NCBI RefSeq assembly: GCF_015351075.1
Contig: NZ_JADKRS010000002.1
Span: 470,201-534,200 of the forward strand
DNA from: Clavibacter sp. VKM Ac-2873
Lineage (GTDB): Bacteria > Actinomycetota > Actinomycetes > Actinomycetales > Microbacteriaceae
Reading direction: 5' to 3'
Length of the DNA stretch: 64,000 nucleotides
The notes beneath the pieces are model-generated. The model worked only from the letters and a program-made list of their open reading frames with translations, searched no databases and had not been told where the DNA came from. The translations under genes and the position numbers were made by a program. Position 1 is the first letter of the stretch, and each line of letters begins with the position of its first letter. Positions 27,436-37,354 of this stretch are shown here, piece after piece.

Positions 27436-29129
27436 CCGCGACCGCATCCGTGCCCGTGCCCGAGCCCGGCCCCGACGCCCCCGGCCGTCGCGCCGTCGTC
27501 GACCTCGACGCCATCCGCCACAACGTCCGCACTCTCGCGGCGCTCGCCGCCCCCGCGCGCACCATGGTCGCGGTGAAGGCCGACGCCTACGGTCACGGCG
27601 CGCTGCAGGTCGCGCGGGCCGCCCTCGAGGCCGGCGCCGAGAGCCTCGCCGTGCTCGACGTCGCGTCGGCGGTCGAGCTCCGGCGCGCCGGCATCGACGC
27701 CCGCCTGCTCGCCTGGTTGCACGGGATCGACACCGACTTCCGCGTCGCGGTCGAGGAGGGCATCGACCTCGGCGTCTCGGCGCTGTGGGAGCTGGAGCGC
27801 ATCGCGGCCGCCGGGCGCGCGACGGGGATCCGGGCGCGCGTGCACCTCAAGGCCGACACGGGCCTCAGCCGCAACGGCGCCACCCCGGAGGCCTGGCCCG
27901 ACCTCGTGCGCGCCGCCGTGGCCGCCGACGCCGCGGGCGAGCTCACGCTGCACGCGCTGTGGTCGCACCTCGCCGACGCCTCGCCCGAGGACGACGACGC
28001 CGCGCTCGCCCGCTTCCACGAGGCCGTGCGCGTGGCCGAGGAGCTGGGCGCCCGCCCGGTCGAGAAGCACCTCGCCGCGAGCTCCGCGGGGATCCGGCTG
28101 CCCGCCGCCCGCTTCGACATGGTGCGCTTCGGCATCGCCGTCTACGGCATCTCGCCCTTCGACGACCGCTCCGGCCGCGACCTCGGCCTCGTCCCGGCGA
28201 TGACGCTCGAGGCCGACGTCGTCTCCGTCAAGCGCGTCGAGGCCGGGCACGGCGTCTCCTACGGCCTCGACCACCGCACCGCGGGCCCGTCGACGCTCGT
28301 GCTCGTGCCGCTCGGCTACGCCGACGGGATCCCCCGCATCGCCGCGCCGCGCGCCTCCGTGCTCCTGAACGGCCGCCGGCTCCCGATCGCCGGCCGCATC
28401 GCCATGGACCAGCTCGTGCTCGACGTCGGCGACCTGGCCGTCGAGGTCGGCGACACCGTCGTGATCCTCGGCCCCGGCGACCGCGGCGAGCCCACCGCCG
28501 AGGAGTGGGCCGGCTGGGCCGAGACCATCGGCGACGAGATCGTGACCCGCGTGGGGCCGCGCGTCGACCGCGTGCACCTGCACGAGCGCCCGGACGCGGA
28601 GGCCCCGACCGCCGAGGTCCTGTCCGACGAGCTCGTCCCCGTCGCGACCACCGACGACATGGAGGAGCTCGGCCGCGCCCTCGCGCGGGAGCTCGGCCCG
28701 GGCGACCTCGTCGTCCTCTCCGGCCCGCTCGGCGCGGGCAAGACGACGTTCACGCGCGGGCTCGGCGACGGCCTCGGCGTCCGCGGCCCCGTCACGAGCC
28801 CCACGTTCGTGCTCGCGCGCACGCACCCGAGCCTCGTCGACGGCCCGCCGCTCGTGCACGTCGACGCCTACCGCCTCGCCGACGCCCGCGAGCTCGACGA
28901 CCTCGACATCGACTTCGCGCGCTCGGTCGTGGTGGTCGAGTGGGGCGATGGCAAGCTCGGCGGCGTCGCGGAGGAGTGGTGGGATCTGCGGATCGCACGC
29001 CCCACGGGCGCGGGCGACGCGGATCCGGACGCGGCCGACGACGCCGGTGACGACGCCGACCCGGACGCGGCCCCCGAGGAGCCGCGCACCGTCCGCGTCC
29101 GACGGCTCCGCGCGCGCCCCCGCGCCTAG
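27432..29129 (+). CDS. Fusion of alanine racemase and TsaE (t6A synthesis ATPase)
   Basis: The protein is 565 residues. Residues 1 to about 380 are a complete alanine racemase with PLP lysine 49 ([10 protein letters not shown]) and catalytic tyrosine 277 (GVSYGLD). After a short linker, residues about 401-525 are TsaE, with P-loop GPLGAGKTT (431-439), SPTF and HVDAYRL motifs; TsaE drives N6-threonylcarbamoyl-adenosine synthesis on tRNA with TsaB and TsaD. A low-complexity Asp/Ala-rich tail follows. No stop or start codon interrupts the joint. ATG 27432 overlaps the first alr. Such fusions occur in related actinobacteria, so this is unlikely to be an assembly artefact. Confidence 0.93.
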   Translation: MTATASVPVPEPGPDAPGRRAVVDLDAIRHNVRTLAALAAPARTMVAVKADAYGHGALQVARAALEAGAESLAVLDVASAVELRRAGIDARLLAWLHGIDTDFRVAVEEGIDLGVSALWELERIAAAGRATGIRARVHLKADTGLSRNGATPEAWPDLVRAAVAADAAGELTLHALWSHLADASPEDDDAALARFHEAVRVAEELGARPVEKHLAASSAGIRLPAARFDMVRFGIAVYGISPFDDRSGRDLGLVPAMTLEADVVSVKRVEAGHGVSYGLDHRTAGPSTLVLVPLGYADGIPRIAAPRASVLLNGRRLPIAGRIAMDQLVLDVGDLAVEVGDTVVILGPGDRGEPTAEEWAGWAETIGDEIVTRVGPRVDRVHLHERPDAEAPTAEVLSDELVPVATTDDMEELGRALARELGPGDLVVLSGPLGAGKTTFTRGLGDGLGVRGPVTSPTFVLARTHPSLVDGPPLVHVDAYRLADARELDDLDIDFARSVVVVEWGDGKLGGVAEEWWDLRIARPTGAGDADPDAADDAGDDADPDAAPEEPRTVRVRRLRARPRA

Positions 29130-29132
29130 ACT
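29127..29132 (+). promoter_or_regulatory. Candidate -10 box for tsaB overlapping the upstream stop codon
   Basis: TAGACT ends 6 nt before the GTG of tsaB. Its TAG is the stop codon of the Alr-TsaE gene. No -35 is visible. Confidence 0.4.
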
Positions 29133-29138
29133 CGTCCA

Positions 29139-29752
29139 GTGCTCCTCGCGATCGACACCTCCGCCGGCACGGGCGTCGCCGTCATCGACCGCGACGGCCG
29201 CGTGCTCGCCGAGCGCCAGGAGACCGACACCATGCGGCACGCCGAGGTCATCGGCACGCTGCTCGACGAGTGCCTCACCGCATCCGGCATCGAGCGCTGC
29301 GATGTCCGCGCCGTCGTCGCGGGCATGGGCCCCGGCCCCTTCACCGGCCTCCGCGTCGGCATCGCCGCGGCCCGCGTCCTGGCCACCGGGCTCGACGTGC
29401 GCGTGATCCCCGTGGTCAGCCACGACGCCGTCGCCCACGACCACTACGCGGCGGGCGGCACCGGATCCCTCGTGGTCGTCACCGACGCCCGTCGCCGCGA
29501 GCTGTACTGGTCCGTCTACCGCGCGCCCGTCGACGGCGGCGTCGCCGAGCGCACGGCGGGCCCCGGCCTCAGCAAGCCGGACGACGTGCCCGCCGCCGAC
29601 CGCCGGATCGACGCCGCGGGATTGCGCGCGGCGTCCCTCGCGCAGGTCGCCCGCAGGATGGACGAGCTCGACCTGCCGTTCGCGGCCGACGAGGCGCTCT
29701 ACCTCCGCTCGCCCGACGTCACCGTCTCCGCGGGCCCGAAGCGGGTCACCTC

Positions 29753-29756
<4 letters not shown>
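29139..29756 (+). CDS. tsaB: t6A synthesis protein TsaB
   Basis: TsaB is the non-catalytic partner of TsaD in threonylcarbamoylation of tRNA A37. The ASKHA-fold start [14 protein letters not shown] and [18 protein letters not shown] are typical, and the metal-binding histidines of TsaD are missing, as expected. It is 205 residues from GTG 29139. It overlaps the next gene by 4 nt (GTGA). It lies between the TsaE and TsaD domains, so all three late t6A functions are consecutive. Confidence 0.94.
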
Positions 29757-31378
<1,622 letters not shown>

Positions 31379-31482
31379 CCCTCCTGGCGCCCCCATTACG
31401 GGGACCTTTCGCGGCTATTTCCCGAACGGGAGAATCCCGGGGCATGCATCACGGTATGTTCCCAGGGACGAAAGGAACGACA

Positions 31483-31908
31483 ATGACCGATCCGCAGAAC
31501 CCGGACCGCTCCCACGACGGCTTCCCGCCCGCGCCGAGCCAGCCCGCCTACCCGGCCGCTCCCGCCGCCGGCTCCGACTCGCCCTACGCGGCGCCCTACC
31601 AGCCCGGCCAGGGCGGTGCGCCCAAGAAGGGCCTCGCCATCACCTCCCTGGTGCTCGGCATCGTGTCCGTGGTCCTGTCGCTCCCGCTGTGGTTCCTCAC
31701 GTTCTTCGTGGGCGTCGCGGCCATCATCACGGGTGTCCTCGCGCGCAAGCGCAACCCTGGGACCAAGGGCTTCTGGCTCACCGGCCTCATCCTCGGCATC
31801 GTCGGCGTGCTCGTCAGCATCGTCGTGGCCCTGGTCGTCGTCGTGTTCGTCAACGCCGCGATCCAGACCGGTGAGATCAACGGCACGCCGATCCCGACGG
31901 CTCCGTAA
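31483..31908 (+). CDS. DUF4190-type small membrane protein
   Basis: The 141-residue protein has a Pro/Ala/Tyr-rich hydrophilic N-terminus (about 1-50) and then two long hydrophobic segments (about 51-82 and 94-125) joined by a short basic loop, ARKRNPGTKG, the pattern of DUF4190 proteins. Function unknown. The ATG at 31483 has AAAGGA 6 nt upstream and is preferred to an in-frame ATG at 31443. The gene stands alone between tsaD and a bidirectional terminator. Confidence 0.82.
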   Translation: MTDPQNPDRSHDGFPPAPSQPAYPAAPAAGSDSPYAAPYQPGQGGAPKKGLAITSLVLGIVSVVLSLPLWFLTFFVGVAAIITGVLARKRNPGTKGFWLTGLILGIVGVLVSIVVALVVVVFVNAAIQTGEINGTPIPTAP

Positions 31909-31924
31909 CGCACCACCTCACGAC

Positions 31925-31960
31925 ACGACGCGGCCGTCCCCTCGGGGGCGGCCGCGTCGT
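31925..31960. terminator. Bidirectional terminator between convergent genes
   Basis: A 17-bp inverted repeat with one G-T type mismatch (ACGACGCGGCCGTCCCC facing GGGGGCGGCCGCGTCGT) lies between the stops of the DUF4190 gene and the minus-strand methyltransferase. The minimal loop means the innermost pairs are probably open. Confidence 0.7.
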
Positions 31961-31995
31961 CGTGCGGGCAGGGGCAGGGTCCCCGCGTCCGCGCC

Positions 31996-33198
31996 TCAGC
32001 CCGCGTCGACCCCGTGCCGGTCCGCGAGGATCGCCACCCGCCGGCCCCCGACCCGCGTCGCGATGAGCGTCGCCGAGCCATCGCCCTTCAGCTGCAGCCG
32101 CGTCCGCAGCCGCGCCGGATCCACGTCGACCCCGCGCTTCTTGATCTCCAGCGTCCCGATCCCGCGCGCCCGCAGCTCGCGCTTCAGCCGCTGCTCGTCG
32201 AGCGGCAGCACCTCGCGCACGCGGAAGCCGCGCGCGAACGGCGTCGCCTGCTCGCGCTCCGACGTGATCCACGCGATGCCCTCGCCGACCATGCGCCCGT
32301 CGAGCGAGCGCGCCAGGTCGCCGATGAGGCGGGCGCGGATCACGGCGCCGTCCGGCTCGTACAGGTGCGTGCCCAGCTCGCCGAGCTCCGCGTCCTCGCT
32401 GTCGGCCTCCGACGTCAGCTCCGCCTGCGACCCGCCGCTGATCACGAGGGCCGCCCGCCGCACGCCGTCGCGCCGCGTCGGCCCGAACCAGAGGCCCATC
32501 TCCACGGCCTGCCCGTCGACCGAGATCCACTGCGCCTCCGCCTCGGCGGGGATGAGGTCGCGGTCGAGGCCCGGCCCGAGCTTGATGCCGGCGGCGCGAC
32601 CCGCGGCCAGCTCGAAGGCGGCGGAGAGCGTGGGGGAGTAGGCGTCTGGATCCGAGATGCGGCGGGTCGAAGAGTGCCCGTCCGTGCGCCGCGCGGGGTC
32701 GAGGTACACGCCGTCGACGCGGCCCGCGTCGAACGCCTCTGCCGTGCCCTGCTCGACCTCTGCCTCCGGGAACGGGGCGAGGTTCCAGCCGGCGACCGCG
32801 GCGGTGACCTCGTCGCGCTCGACGGCCGTGACGCGGATCCCGATGGCCGCCATCGCCATCGCGTCGCCGCCGATCCCGCAGCCGAGGTCGGCCACGTGCG
32901 CGACGCCCGTCTGCTGGAAGCGCCCGGCGTGCTGCGCGGCGACCGGCAGCCGCGTGGCCTGCTCGAGCCCGGCCTCCGTGAAGAGCATGCGCGCGGCGAA
33001 CTCGCCGAACTTGGTCCGGGCCCGCGCGCGCAGGCGCGACTGCGTGAGGACGGCCGACACGAGGGCGGGGGAGTGGCCCTGGCCCCGCAGGGCGCTCACC
33101 ATCCGCACCATGTCGTCCCCCGGCGCCGGCGCGGGGATGGAGTCGAGCAGGCGGAGCCCCTCGAGCGAGAGCACCTCGCGGAGGTCGGTCTGATCCAT
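31996..33198 (-). CDS. Class I SAM-dependent methyltransferase with THUMP-like domain
   Basis: The SAM-binding motif VADLGCGIGGDAMAMA is at about residues 104-119, followed by an acidic VERDE and the YLDPARRT motif that stands in the catalytic NPPY-like position. The C-terminal part (GDGSATLIATRVGGRRVAI) resembles the THUMP-like domain found in this family, so an RNA or nucleic acid substrate is likely but unproved. It is 400 residues from ATG 33198. A TACGGT box on the minus strand ends 6 nt upstream, so the message is probably leaderless. A longer in-frame start is possible but not needed. Confidence 0.85.
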   Translation of the reverse strand: MDQTDLREVLSLEGLRLLDSIPAPAPGDDMVRMVSALRGQGHSPALVSAVLTQSRLRARARTKFGEFAARMLFTEAGLEQATRLPVAAQHAGRFQQTGVAHVADLGCGIGGDAMAMAAIGIRVTAVERDEVTAAVAGWNLAPFPEAEVEQGTAEAFDAGRVDGVYLDPARRTDGHSSTRRISDPDAYSPTLSAAFELAAGRAAGIKLGPGLDRDLIPAEAEAQWISVDGQAVEMGLWFGPTRRDGVRRAALVISGGSQAELTSEADSEDAELGELGTHLYEPDGAVIRARLIGDLARSLDGRMVGEGIAWITSEREQATPFARGFRVREVLPLDEQRLKRELRARGIGTLEIKKRGVDVDPARLRTRLQLKGDGSATLIATRVGGRRVAILADRHGVDAG

Positions 33199-33204
33199 CC
33201 GCCC

Positions 33205-33210
33205 ACCGTA
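33205..33210 (-). promoter_or_regulatory. Candidate -10 box (leaderless) for the methyltransferase
   Basis: On the minus strand TACGGT ends 6 nt before the ATG at 33198. Confidence 0.45.
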
Positions 33211-33230
33211 CCGGGGCGCCTCTGCACCGA

Positions 33231-33257
33231 TTGGCACTCGCGTTGCGCGAGTGCAAG
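33231..33257. promoter_or_regulatory. CIRCE element 1 (HrcA operator) of groES
   Basis: TTGGCACTC, a 9-nt spacer and GAGTGCAAG match the CIRCE consensus (TTAGCACTC-N9-GAGTGCTAA) at 15 of 18 arm positions. HrcA repressor binds such sites. It overlaps the -35 of the groES promoter. Confidence 0.88.
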
Positions 33258-33272
33258 CGCGGCCCGTAGAAT
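33244..33272 (+). promoter_or_regulatory. groES promoter
   Basis: TTGCGC (33244-33249), a 17-bp spacer and TAGAAT (33267-33272) form a sigma-70-like promoter. It lies between and partly within two CIRCE elements, so HrcA bound at either site would block transcription. Confidence 0.65.
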
Positions 33273-33277
33273 CTCAC

Positions 33278-33304
33278 CTGGCACTCTCCCCGGGAGATTG
33301 CCAA
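33278..33304. promoter_or_regulatory. CIRCE-like element 2 of groES
   Basis: CTGGCACTC, a 9-nt spacer and GATTGCCAA match CIRCE at 14 of 18 arm positions. It lies at about +1 to +27 from the expected transcription start. Together with element 1 it brackets the -10. Confidence 0.75.
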
Positions 33305-33343
33305 TGAAGTCTTGTCCCTTAGTCACGAAGGAAGAGGTCAACC

Positions 33344-33640
33344 GTGTCGGTCTCCATCAAGCCGCTCGAGGATCGCATCGTCATCCAGCAGGTCGAAGCC
33401 GAGCAGACCACCGCGTCTGGTCTGGTCATCCCCGACACCGCCAAGGAGAAGCCGCAGGAGGGCGAGGTCGTGGCCGTGGGCCCCGGCCGCATCGACGACA
33501 ACGGCAACCGCGTCCCCCTCGACGTCGCCGTCGGCGACAAGGTCATCTACTCCAAGTACGGCGGAACCGAGGTCAAGTACGACGGCCAGGACCTCCTCGT
33601 CCTCTCCGCGCGCGACGTGCTCGCCGTCATCGAGCGCTGA
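33344..33640 (+). CDS. groES: Co-chaperonin GroES
   Basis: GroES caps the GroEL chamber during protein folding. The 98-residue protein begins [31 protein letters not shown] with the mobile loop, and contains VAVGPGRID and [15 protein letters not shown]. The GTG start at 33344 follows GAAGGAAGAGG. It is followed by a terminator and then an unrelated transporter, so groES is monocistronic and groEL is not adjacent. Heat regulation by HrcA is indicated by two CIRCE elements. Confidence 0.97.
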   Translation: MSVSIKPLEDRIVIQQVEAEQTTASGLVIPDTAKEKPQEGEVVAVGPGRIDDNGNRVPLDVAVGDKVIYSKYGGTEVKYDGQDLLVLSARDVLAVIER

Positions 33641-33679
33641 CGCTCCGCCTCAGCGACACCGCACCACCGCTTCACCCGG

Positions 33680-33708
33680 GAGCCCGGCCGACACGTTCGG
33701 CCGGGCTC
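33680..33708 (+). terminator. groES terminator
   Basis: A perfect 12-bp stem (GAGCCCGGCCGA 33680-33691 with 33697-33708) has a CACGT loop. CGCACCACCGC precedes it (33660-33670). The 20-nt sequence at 33703-33722 is identical to that at the rplQ terminator. Confidence 0.85.
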
Positions 33709-33780
33709 TCGTGCGTCCGGGCGCTCCCGCTCCGCGCGCCCGAGTCCCGCTCCACCGCGGTCATCCGGCGGCCACGGCGC

Positions 33781-33786
33781 TAGCCT
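33781..33786 (+). promoter_or_regulatory. Candidate -10 box (leaderless) for rarD
   Basis: TAGCCT ends 6 nt before the GTG at 33793. The 6 nt CGGGAG could also be read as a ribosome binding site, though it is too close to be efficient. Confidence 0.45.
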
Positions 33787-33792
33787 CGGGAG

Positions 33793-34746
33793 GTGACGCG
33801 CCCCGCCCCGGATCCCTCGACCCGCACCGGCCTGATCGCCGCCGTCGGCGCGTACGGCCTGTGGGGCGTCCTCCCCGTCTTCTTCCTGCTGCTCGTGCCG
33901 GCCGGGGCGTTCGAGATCGTCGGCTGGCGGATCCTCTTCTCGCTCGTCGTCTGCGCCGTCGTCATCACGGCCGCGCGGCGGTGGGGGCGCGTGGTCGCCA
34001 TCGTGCGCCGCCCCCGGATCCTGCTGGGGCTCGGCCTCGCGGGCCACCTGATCCTCGTCAACTGGACCGTGTACGTCTACGGCACGCTGTCCGGCCACGT
34101 CGTCGAGACCGCGCTCGGCTACTTCATCAACCCGATCGTCACGGTGCTGCTGGGCGTGCTGCTCCTGCGTGAGCGCCTCCGTCCCCTGCAGTGGACGGCC
34201 GTGGGTCTGTCCGCCGTCGCGGTGGCCGTCATCGCCATCGGCTACGGGCAGCTGCCGTGGGTGTCACTCGTGCTCGCCGGGTCGTTCGGGCTCTACGGGC
34301 TCGTGAAGAAGCGCGTGAGCGGGGCAGCCGACGCGCTCTCCGGCCTCGCGCTCGAGACGGCCTGGTTGGTGCCGGCCGCCACGACGATGCTCGTGATCAC
34401 GGGGGCGGGCGCCGGCCTCACCATCGGCACGGTGTCGCTCGGGCACACGCTCCTCCTCGTCAGCACCGGCGTCGTGACCGCGGGCCCGCTCCTCCTGTTC
34501 GGATTCGCCGCCGGGCGCCTGCCCCTCTCGGTGATCGGGCTCACGCAGTACCTGGCGCCCCTGCTGCAATTCGCGTTCGGCGTCTTCGTGCAGCACGAGG
34601 CCATGCCGCCCGAGCGCTGGGCGGGCTTCGTGATCGTGTGGGCGGCGCTCGTGCTGCTCACGGTCGACATGGTCCGCACCTCCCGCCGGGCCGTCTCCGC
34701 CCCGGTGCCCGCGCAGAGGGATCCATCCGTCGTCGAGGGCATCTGA
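33793..34746 (+). CDS. rarD: EamA-family transporter RarD
   Basis: The protein is a drug/metabolite transporter superfamily member of 317 residues with about ten hydrophobic segments. The N-terminal GLIAAVGAYGLWGVLPVFF and the NWTVYVYGTLSGHVVETALGYFINPIV segment are typical of the RarD subgroup. The substrate is not known; the name comes from chloramphenicol-related observations in other bacteria. It starts at GTG 33793 and is probably monocistronic, lying between the groES terminator and the livK promoter. Confidence 0.88.
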   Translation: MTRPAPDPSTRTGLIAAVGAYGLWGVLPVFFLLLVPAGAFEIVGWRILFSLVVCAVVITAARRWGRVVAIVRRPRILLGLGLAGHLILVNWTVYVYGTLSGHVVETALGYFINPIVTVLLGVLLLRERLRPLQWTAVGLSAVAVAVIAIGYGQLPWVSLVLAGSFGLYGLVKKRVSGAADALSGLALETAWLVPAATTMLVITGAGAGLTIGTVSLGHTLLLVSTGVVTAGPLLLFGFAAGRLPLSVIGLTQYLAPLLQFAFGVFVQHEAMPPERWAGFVIVWAALVLLTVDMVRTSRRAVSAPVPAQRDPSVVEGI

Positions 34747-34762
34747 TTCGGATCCCGTCGCG

Positions 34763-34800
34763 CATTCCGCGAATGGTAACGATCGTGTCGCGTTACACGA
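34763..34800. promoter_or_regulatory. Two inverted repeats upstream of the liv binding-protein promoter
   Basis: CATTC-CGC-GAATG (34763-34775) and TCGTGT-N6-ACACGA (34783-34800) are both perfect. They lie just upstream of the -35 of the next gene, the usual place for an activator site. The regulator is unknown. Confidence 0.4.
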
Positions 34801-34816
34801 CGGAAATGCCGATGCA

Positions 34817-34845
34817 TTGTGCCCGTCTCATCCGCGCCATAGGGT
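34817..34845 (+). promoter_or_regulatory. Promoter of the liv binding-protein gene
   Basis: TTGTGC (34817-34822), a 17-bp spacer and TAGGGT (34840-34845) predict a start near 34852 and a leader of about 73 nt, ending in a TAAGGAG ribosome binding site. Confidence 0.55.
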
Positions 34846-34924
34846 CGCACCAGGCGAGGCGCGCATTCGCGTGCCTCATGCACCACATTCCCGAGCATCA
34901 CCACACACATCCATAAGGAGCACC

Positions 34925-36208
34925 ATGAGCGCATTCGGCAGGGTCTCGTCCTCCCGCTCACGATCTGCCCGCACCGCCCTCAGCGCCGTCACCATCGCGG
35001 TGGCCGGCGCACTCGTCCTCGCCGGCTGCTCCGGCGGCGGCGACGGCGGCAGCGGCACCACCGGCGACGGCGGCCTGAACCTCAAGATCGGCACGATCCT
35101 GCCGCAGACGGGCTCCCTCGCGGTCCTCGGCCCGCCCGAGTTCGCCGGCGTGCACAAGGCGGCGAAGGACATCAACGACGCCGATGCCGGCATCACCGTC
35201 AACGTCACCGACAAGGACTCCGGCGACACCACGACCGACATCGCGAGCCAGTCCGCCACCTCGCTCATCGCCGACGGCAACAGCGCCATCATCGGTGCCG
35301 CGTCCTCGGGCGTCTCGAAGACCTTCATCGACCAGGTCACCCAGGCCGGCGTCGTGCAGCTCTCGCCGGCGAACACCTCGCCCGACTTCTCGACCTACAA
35401 GGACGACGGCTACTACTGGCGCACCGCCCCCTCGGACGTGCTCCAGGGCCGCATCCTCGGCAACAAGATCCTCCAGGACGGCAAGACCAACGTCTCGATC
35501 CTCTACATGAACGACGCCTACGGCACGGGCCTCGAGGAGAACATCAAGAAGACGCTCGAGGCGGGCGGTGCCACCATCGCCGCCGAGCAGGTGTTCGAGC
35601 CCTCCGCGACGGACTTCAACAGCGCGATCACCTCGGTGCTCGCCCCGAACCCGGATGCGCTCGTCGTCATCTCGTTCGACGAGATCAAGACCATCGCCGA
35701 CCAGCTGGCGTCGAAGGGCTTCGACTTCTCCAAGTTCTACGGCACGGACGGCAACTACGGCGTCATCAAGGAGACCGATACCAACGTCGACATCGCGGGA
35801 GCGCAGTTCACGAACCCCGGCGTCGAGGCCAAGGAGGACTTCCAGGCCGGTCTGCAGGACATGGTCAAGGCCGACGGGGACCCCGCTCTCACGGTGTTCA
35901 GCTACGCCGCCGAGTCCTACGACGGCACCGTGCTCCTCGCGCTCGCCGCGCTCCAGGGCAAGGCGACCGACGGCGCGACGCTGAAGGAGAACCTGCAGTC
36001 CGTCTCCGAGGGCGGCGAGAAGTGCACGACCTTCGCGGACTGCGCGAAGCTCATCGCGGCGGGCACCGACGTCGACTACGACGGCCTCTCCGGCCCGATC
36101 ACGTTCGATGAGAACGGCGACCCGACCGAGGCGTACGTCTCCGTCTACAAGTACGGCACGGGCAACACCACGACCTTCGAGGAGCAGGTCTACGGCAAGC
36201 TCGACTAG
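34925..36208 (+). CDS. Branched-chain amino acid ABC transporter substrate-binding lipoprotein
   Basis: The 427-residue product has a lipoprotein signal peptide with lipobox LAGC (cysteine 35), a Gly/Ser/Asp linker, and then a periplasmic-binding-protein type I fold of the LivK family (KIGTILPQTGSLAVLGPPEF, SDVLQGRILGNKI, MNDAYGTGLEENIKKTLE). It would deliver leucine, isoleucine, valine or related compounds to the permease encoded by the convergent livHMGF operon; the real ligand is unknown. ATG 34925 has a TAAGGAG site. It has its own promoter and terminator, allowing higher expression than the membrane genes. Confidence 0.92.
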   Translation: MSAFGRVSSSRSRSARTALSAVTIAVAGALVLAGCSGGGDGGSGTTGDGGLNLKIGTILPQTGSLAVLGPPEFAGVHKAAKDINDADAGITVNVTDKDSGDTTTDIASQSATSLIADGNSAIIGAASSGVSKTFIDQVTQAGVVQLSPANTSPDFSTYKDDGYYWRTAPSDVLQGRILGNKILQDGKTNVSILYMNDAYGTGLEENIKKTLEAGGATIAAEQVFEPSATDFNSAITSVLAPNPDALVVISFDEIKTIADQLASKGFDFSKFYGTDGNYGVIKETDTNVDIAGAQFTNPGVEAKEDFQAGLQDMVKADGDPALTVFSYAAESYDGTVLLALAALQGKATDGATLKENLQSVSEGGEKCTTFADCAKLIAAGTDVDYDGLSGPITFDENGDPTEAYVSVYKYGTGNTTTFEEQVYGKLD

Positions 36209-36229
36209 CACCTGCACCACGCACGGCTG

Positions 36230-36257
36230 AGGGCCCGGTCCGCATGGACCGGGCCCT
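36230..36257 (+). terminator. Terminator of the liv binding-protein gene
   Basis: A perfect 12-bp stem (AGGGCCCGGTCC 36230-36241 with 36246-36257) has a GCAT loop and lies 21 nt after the stop codon. Confidence 0.8.
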
Positions 36258-36538
36258 TCGGCGTGCCCGGGCGGGTGATCGGGGCTCGGGCTCCCCATCA
36301 CCGCGGCGGGGCGTCGGACGGCAGGGAGCGGGATGGTGCGGCGTCGGGCTGGATGCGGGCGGGCGGCGGGCGGCGGGCGTCGGGCGTCGGGCGTCGGGAC
36401 GAGGCGCGGGCGAGGAGATCCCTCGACGCGCGTCGACGTCCAGGAGGCGCCCGACCCGCCACCCCGACGGCCATGTCGCGGGACCGCCGTCAGGGAGGAC
36501 CGCGGTCACCCTCGCGGGAGGCCGCGGTGCGGGCCCCG
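36258..36538. other. Gene-free region between convergent liv genes
   Basis: Within the 387 nt between the two stop codons (36209-36595), this stretch holds no credible gene. It contains five tandem copies of a 7-bp unit (36361-36395) and otherwise GC-rich sequence without conserved protein in any frame. Confidence 0.6.
36361..36395. repeat. Five tandem 7-bp repeats
   Basis: The unit GGGCGGC occurs twice and GGGCGTC three times in direct succession, followed by a partial GGGA. Short G-rich arrays like this may vary in copy number or form G-quadruplex structures. Confidence 0.8.
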
Positions 36539-36586
36539 CGCACGACGACGCGGCACCCCCGGAGGGATGCCGCGTCGTGTCGTGCG
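36539..36586 (-). terminator. Terminator of the livHMGF operon
   Basis: Long inverted repeat: 17 nt at 36539-36555 pairs with 19 nt at 36568-36586 through a 2-nt bulge. It begins 9 nt beyond the livF stop on the minus strand. Confidence 0.75.
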
Positions 36587-36595
36587 GGGTCGGGA

Positions 36596-37354
36596 TCAGG
36601 GTTGGGGCGCCGCCTTGGCCTTCTCCTGGTCGGCCGCGAGCGTGCCGAGGTACAGCTCGATGACCTTCGGGTCGTTCATGAGCTCGCGCCCGCGGCCCTC
36701 GTACGCGTCCTTGCCCTGGTCGAGCACGTAGCCGCGGTCGCAGATCTGCAGCGCGCGGCGGGCGTTCTGCTCGACGATCATGACGGAGACGCCGGCGCGG
36801 TTGATCTGCGCCACGTTGATGAACGTCTCGTCCTGGCGCACGGGGGAGAGGCCCGCGGACGGCTCGTCGAGGAGCAGCACCGTCGGGTCCATCATGAGCG
36901 CGCGCGACATGGCGACCATCTGGCGCTCGCCGCCCGAGAGGGATCCGGCGCGCTGCTTGAGCCGCTTGCCGAGCTCCGGGAACAGGTCGGTGACGAACGC
37001 CAGCCGCTCCTTGTACATCTTGGGCTTCTGGTACGCGCCCATCTGGAGGTTCTCGTCGATGGTGAGCGTCGGGAACACGTTGTTGTTCTGCGGCACCATG
37101 CCCACGCCCCGGGAGACGAGCTTGTCGGCCTTGAGGCCGGTGATGTCCTGGCCGTTCAGCTCGATGCTGCCGCCGCGCACGTTCACCTGGCCGAAGATCG
37201 CCTTCAGGAGCGTGGACTTGCCCGCGCCGTTCGGGCCGATGATGCCGACGAGCTCGCCCTTGTCGACGTGCACGTTGCACCCGTTGAGGATGTTGACCCC
37301 GGGCAGGTAGCCCGCGTGGAGGTCGGTGGTCTGGAGGACCCGCTCTGCCGTCAC
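36596..37354 (-). CDS. livF: Branched-chain amino acid ABC transporter ATP-binding protein LivF
   Basis: This is one of the two ATPases of the Liv importer. Walker A is GPNGAGKST at about residue 38, the signature SLSGGERQMVAMSRAL, Walker B VLLLDEPSAGLSP. The 252-residue length and the AGYLPGVNILNG start are typical of LivF. The GTG at 37354 overlaps the livG stop by 4 nt. It is the last gene of the minus-strand operon and is followed by a strong inverted repeat. Confidence 0.94.
   Translation of the reverse strand: MTAERVLQTTDLHAGYLPGVNILNGCNVHVDKGELVGIIGPNGAGKSTLLKAIFGQVNVRGGSIELNGQDITGLKADKLVSRGVGMVPQNNNVFPTLTIDENLQMGAYQKPKMYKERLAFVTDLFPELGKRLKQRAGSLSGGERQMVAMSRALMMDPTVLLLDEPSAGLSPVRQDETFINVAQINRAGVSVMIVEQNARRALQICDRGYVLDQGKDAYEGRGRELMNDPKVIELYLGTLAADQEKAKAAPQP

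Noticed and set aside
27432..29129. Alr-TsaE fusion as a missed stop codon or sequencing error
   Set aside because: The reading frame is continuous with normal codon bias, the linker is plausible, and the same fusion is known in related actinobacteria.
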